A DNA stretch of 64,000 nucleotides from Lacipirellulaceae bacterium (GTDB lineage: Bacteria > Planctomycetota > Planctomycetia > Pirellulales > Lacipirellulaceae), in contig JAVJRG010000005.1 in assembly GCA_040218535.1 (NCBI GenBank), positions 1,550,001 through 1,614,000 of the forward strand, written 5' to 3'. Within the stretch, counting starts at the first letter, position 1. Each line of letters starts with the position of its first letter. The notes beneath the pieces were generated by a model, which saw only the letters and a program-made list of their open reading frames with translations, was not told the DNA's origin and did no database searches. The position numbers and the translations under genes were made by a program. This document shows positions 61,189 to 64,000 of the stretch, one piece after another.

Positions 61189-63186
61189 ATGCTCGACATT
61201 GATAAAACTATTCTAAGGAGAGTTCCGAGACCGTCGCCTCGACGGTTTGCGGTCTGCGCTATCCTAATAGTATTCGGGTGCACGCTCTTCGCCCCGGACT
61301 GCAACGCACAAGCGCTTCAACCTCCACAGAACGGGCGATCCGCGGACAAGTTGCCCGCACAAGTCGTAGCTGAGAAGGTCGAAAGCCTCCCCGAGCAGAA
61401 GGATTCAGAACCTCAACTGACTCTCGATGAGGCTCTGGCGAGGCGAGGAGACCTCACACTGCGGGGTGCGAATTCCAGCATCGAGAACGCACTGTTTGCC
61501 ATCAGTGAAATCTGGAAGGTGAATATCGTTGTCGGCAAGGATGTGAAGGGAAGCGTTACAGGGACTTTTAAGCAGACGCCGCTTCGCGAGATTCTCGACT
61601 CGATTCTTCTAGCCAATGGTTACTCCTATCGGGCCATCGGCGATAGCATCACGGTTCTGCCCGCCAGAGAAGTTGGGAGTGCGAACCCACTTTTCAGTGA
61701 GTTGGCAATCCCCATTCAGCACGGTGATCTCAAAGAGTTGGTCGAAGCGGCTCAACTCTTGACGAGTACTCAGGGTAAGGTCCGCGCACTCAACTCTTCT
61801 CGCAGTATTCTTGTAATCGATTATTCTGACCGAGCCGAGAAGATCGCCGCCTTTATCGAGAAAATGGAAGATGCAGCTTCCCGAGTGGAACCCACGCAAG
61901 TTGCACCGGATGGTTCGATTGAACCAGTACCAAGCCAACTGGAAGTCGCCTACTTCCACACGCAGTACGTTGCCGCAGAGACTGTCAGAGCCCCACTCCT
62001 GGCCGTCATGAGTACCCAAGGTCGCGTTGAGGTAATGACGGCTGAAAACCGCTTGATTGTGGTCGACACAGCAGATCGCCTGGAGATGGTGCGACGCGTC
62101 TTGGCTCGCATTGATCGCCCTCGTCCGCAGGTGCGGATCACGGCTCTTATTTATGACTTGAGCCTTGAGGATGTTGAGCAACTTGGCCTGAACTGGAACA
62201 GTGGCGGTAAAGGTAATTCCTTAGGTGCTGAAGGCGGACCGAATCAGCTTCTACAACTCGATACGACAACGCTTGCTCCCTTCACCGCGGGCGGAGCTGG
62301 TGGGGCACTGACAGTGCAAAGCCTGACCCGCAACTTTGACATTACCGCAGTAGCGCTGGCTTTACAGAACGCGAATGACGCCCGGCTGTTGGCAGATCCC
62401 AACGTTACGGTCATGGACAACGAAGTGGCGGAATGGAAAAGCGTTTCGGAAATTCCCTTCCAGCAAGCAACACAAACAGAGTTTGGTGGCAACATTGGCA
62501 CGACAGCCTTCAAGGAAGCCGGTATCACGCTGAAAGTGCAGCCGACAATTGCAGCCGACGGTACTGTGGAGATGCTGATCGAGCCTGAATTCAGTCGACT
62601 CGCGGGTTTTACTCCTCAAGAGAACCAGCCGATTATCGATACACGGAAGACCAGCACGACCGTGCGTGTGGCAAATCGTCAGACGCTGGTGCTCAGTGGC
62701 CTACGGCAACGGAGCGACACGGGTGAGTTCAATGGCATCCCCTTCTTGAAAGACATCAAAGGAATCGGTCCCCTGTTCCGATCGCGTGACACGCTCGTTC
62801 GGGAAAGCGAACTGATTGTGTTCATCATGCCAGAGATCGTCGGCTACGAAGATCCGCTCGACGCCCGCCAGTATCAGGCTCTCGACACGGTGAACTGCCG
62901 CCTCGCCCGTATTCCCGAGGCTGAAGGGTGCCCTTCGGACGGTCAAGGCTGCAGCGATTGCGTTGGCGACTGGGGAGACGAGCACCTAATCCAGCTTCCA
63001 CCCGTCGAACAAGAGCCCGCCATGGAAGTGCCTGTCTCCGACGTTGGCCCGATGCGACAGAACTACGAAGCGCGCTTCCGGGCGAATGCCCCCAGCCAAT
63101 TGCAGGGAAGGCTTACTGATCGCTCCACAGAGAAAGACCCCGCTCCCGCTAAGCGGAGTATCTGGCAACGAATGAAGGGCTCGTAA
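61189..63186 (+). CDS. gspD: secretin (GspD/PilQ family)
   Basis: AGGAGG 6 bases upstream fixes the start at 61189. The 665-residue protein has a signal peptide (FAVCAILIVFGCTLFAPDCNAQ), an N0/N1-type region (LTLRGANSSIENALFAISEIWKVNIVVG), a further N-domain (YFHTQYVAAETVRAPLLAVMSTQGRVEVM) and the secretin barrel domain with the conserved LLADPNVTVMDNEVAEW, VGG-less lip (FQQATQTEFGGNIGTTAFKEAGITLKVQP) and VLSGLRQRSDT, GIPFLKDIKGIGPLFRSRD. It is the outer-membrane channel of the system. Cys-rich GCPSDGQGCSDCVGDWGD near the C-terminus is unusual. Confidence 0.93.
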   Translation: MLDIDKTILRRVPRPSPRRFAVCAILIVFGCTLFAPDCNAQALQPPQNGRSADKLPAQVVAEKVESLPEQKDSEPQLTLDEALARRGDLTLRGANSSIENALFAISEIWKVNIVVGKDVKGSVTGTFKQTPLREILDSILLANGYSYRAIGDSITVLPAREVGSANPLFSELAIPIQHGDLKELVEAAQLLTSTQGKVRALNSSRSILVIDYSDRAEKIAAFIEKMEDAASRVEPTQVAPDGSIEPVPSQLEVAYFHTQYVAAETVRAPLLAVMSTQGRVEVMTAENRLIVVDTADRLEMVRRVLARIDRPRPQVRITALIYDLSLEDVEQLGLNWNSGGKGNSLGAEGGPNQLLQLDTTTLAPFTAGGAGGALTVQSLTRNFDITAVALALQNANDARLLADPNVTVMDNEVAEWKSVSEIPFQQATQTEFGGNIGTTAFKEAGITLKVQPTIAADGTVEMLIEPEFSRLAGFTPQENQPIIDTRKTSTTVRVANRQTLVLSGLRQRSDTGEFNGIPFLKDIKGIGPLFRSRDTLVRESELIVFIMPEIVGYEDPLDARQYQALDTVNCRLARIPEAEGCPSDGQGCSDCVGDWGDEHLIQLPPVEQEPAMEVPVSDVGPMRQNYEARFRANAPSQLQGRLTDRSTEKDPAPAKRSIWQRMKGS

Positions 63187-63210
63187 CGAATCTGCGGCCT
63201 AAGGTGTACT

Positions 63211-63236
63211 CAGCCGAGGGACTACGGCTCTGTTTT
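63211..63236 (+). terminator. possible rho-independent terminator after the secretin
   Basis: AGCCG-AGGGACTA-CGGCT followed by CTGTTTTT, 25 bp after the stop. Short stem, so moderate confidence. Confidence 0.5.
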
Positions 63237-63366
63237 TCTCCCTTGTTTTCTAGGGTCTTTCTAACACCCGCAGCTGAGAGAGCTACCTTTGAGTAGCTAA
63301 ATCCCTCAAGTCGGTTCCGCTTTTGGATCCGTATGTCGGATGAGACGACGTTCAAGGCATAATCTT

Positions 63367-63879
63367 ATGAGACAGTCCCCAATCTCACTTCCGCTCTTAT
63401 TGCTTCCTCTTGCGATGCAGGGTTGCAGCGAGGCGGAACCGTCTGCCGTGGTCGCACCACCAGTGGCAGCAGTCGCGACACAAAGCACTGCACCCCCTAA
63501 GCAACAGGCCAAGCCTGCTTCTTCCAAAAAGAAGAGTGACGCTCCAAAAGGCAAGGAACTGAAGGGCACCGACCAGCCGGCTAAGGTGGAGAAGAAGGCG
63601 GATTACGCGCCTCCGTTTCCTGACCGTGTCGAAATGTTTGCCGCTCCACGCCGCAATGGAGCCCTCAAGAACAACAATGGCGAACAGGGTGAAGCCGTCG
63701 AACTGATGGGCTTCTCGACGCTCGACAAACCCCGCGCATTGCTACTGCTCAATGGGGAAGTCTCGACGCTTGCTGAGGGTGACAAAGTTGGCGAGCTCGA
63801 AGTGGTTTCCATTCAGCCGCCCACGAAAGTGGTTCTCCAGCAAGGGCGTCAACGGACGCAATTGTCGCTAGACAATTAG
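63367..63879 (+). CDS. PilP/GspC-like lipoprotein
   Basis: A 170-residue protein from ATG 63367 with a lipoprotein-like leader (LPLLLLPLAMQGCS), a long Lys/Pro/Ala-rich linker and a C-terminal HR-type beta domain (LMGFSTLDKPRALLLLNGEV, GDKVGELEVVSIQPPTKVVL, GRQRTQLSL). The domain layout is that of PilP or the GspC HR domain, the periplasmic link to the secretin. It closes the cluster. Confidence 0.78.
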   Translation: MRQSPISLPLLLLPLAMQGCSEAEPSAVVAPPVAAVATQSTAPPKQQAKPASSKKKSDAPKGKELKGTDQPAKVEKKADYAPPFPDRVEMFAAPRRNGALKNNNGEQGEAVELMGFSTLDKPRALLLLNGEVSTLAEGDKVGELEVVSIQPPTKVVLQQGRQRTQLSLDN

Positions 63880-63897
63880 TTGGGATGACTGTTCGCT

Positions 63898-64000
63898 TTA
63901 GACGTGATTCAACTTGTTCAGCCCGTTGTACGCTGCCACCTTGTAGCACTCGGCTAACGTTGGGAAGTTGAACACGTTGTTGATGAAGAACTCAGCCCTG
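63898..64000 (-). CDS. sthA: soluble pyridine nucleotide transhydrogenase, 3' end only
   Basis: The minus strand from the right edge encodes [32 protein letters not shown] and TAA at 63898. This matches the C-terminus of the SthA flavoprotein ([27 protein letters not shown]). It converts NADPH and NAD to NADP and NADH. The rest of the gene lies outside the window. Confidence 0.88.
   Translation of the reverse strand, partial: RAEFFINNVFNFPTLAECYKVAAYNGLNKLNHV

Overview
The window comes from a planctomycete, most likely of the Pirellulales. The evidence is a set of lineage-typical families seen together: a DUF1559 pilin-like protein, a DUF1580 protein, LEPR-XLL-type N-termini on surface proteins, GEVED and dockerin-like segments, PEP-CTERM tails, FG-GAP and LamG giants, and a DUF6513/TIGR00284-type pterin-binding protein. 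All calls are from reading the sequence; no database search was possible.

Layout. (1) 0-6.3 kb: thioredoxin/TPR protein (5' cut), Tat-exported DUF4185 protein, DUF1559 protein, EF-hand lipoprotein, PfkB sugar kinase and an aldolase-like TIM barrel. (2) 6.36-13.73 kb: an integrative element bounded by a 21-bp direct repeat, next to an initiator tRNA-Met gene (13684-13757, minus). All its genes are on the minus strand: tyrosine integrase, small membrane protein, unknown 281-aa cargo, DUF1580 protein, small protein, DUF3987 helicase/primase-like protein, small HTH protein. It also has palindrome-rich non-coding DNA and paired 15-bp palindromes near both ends. (3) 14.1-34.4 kb: a prenyltransferase-like toroid membrane protein, then very large secreted or surface proteins: a 2691-aa autotransporter-type beta-strand repeat PEP-CTERM protein, a second PEP-CTERM protein and two FG-GAP/LEPR-XLL proteins. 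Three broken 3' ends of pabB are interleaved with these genes, and the intact pabB stands at the far end. (4) 34.6-38.3 kb: minus-strand operon of an SDR with a degenerate active site, a dihydropteroate-synthase-like protein and PabB, plausibly linked to pterin (perhaps tetrahydromethanopterin) synthesis. (5) 38.4-51.7 kb: PQQ-type propeller protein, PKD/RTX LEPR-XLL protein, FabD-like malonyltransferase, CBS protein, GGDEF protein and a LamG giant. (6) 51.7-63.9 kb: a type II secretion / type IV pilus-like cluster: pseudopilin, degenerate receiver, GspE with MshEN motifs, GspF, five pseudopilins, PilX/GspK-like, PilM, PilN, PilO, secretin and PilP-like lipoprotein. The window ends in the 3' end of sthA on the minus strand.

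The points most worth a second look are: serial pabB 3'-end remnants flanking surface-protein genes; GTAG-headed REP-like hairpins in two inverted pairs; an intrinsic-terminator-shaped hairpin inside a pseudopilin coding sequence; an in-frame TAA between the PilM-like and PilN-like parts of one continuous reading frame; an SDR lacking the catalytic Tyr and Ser and without a normal start codon; and the tRNA-fMet element with its symmetric arm palindromes.
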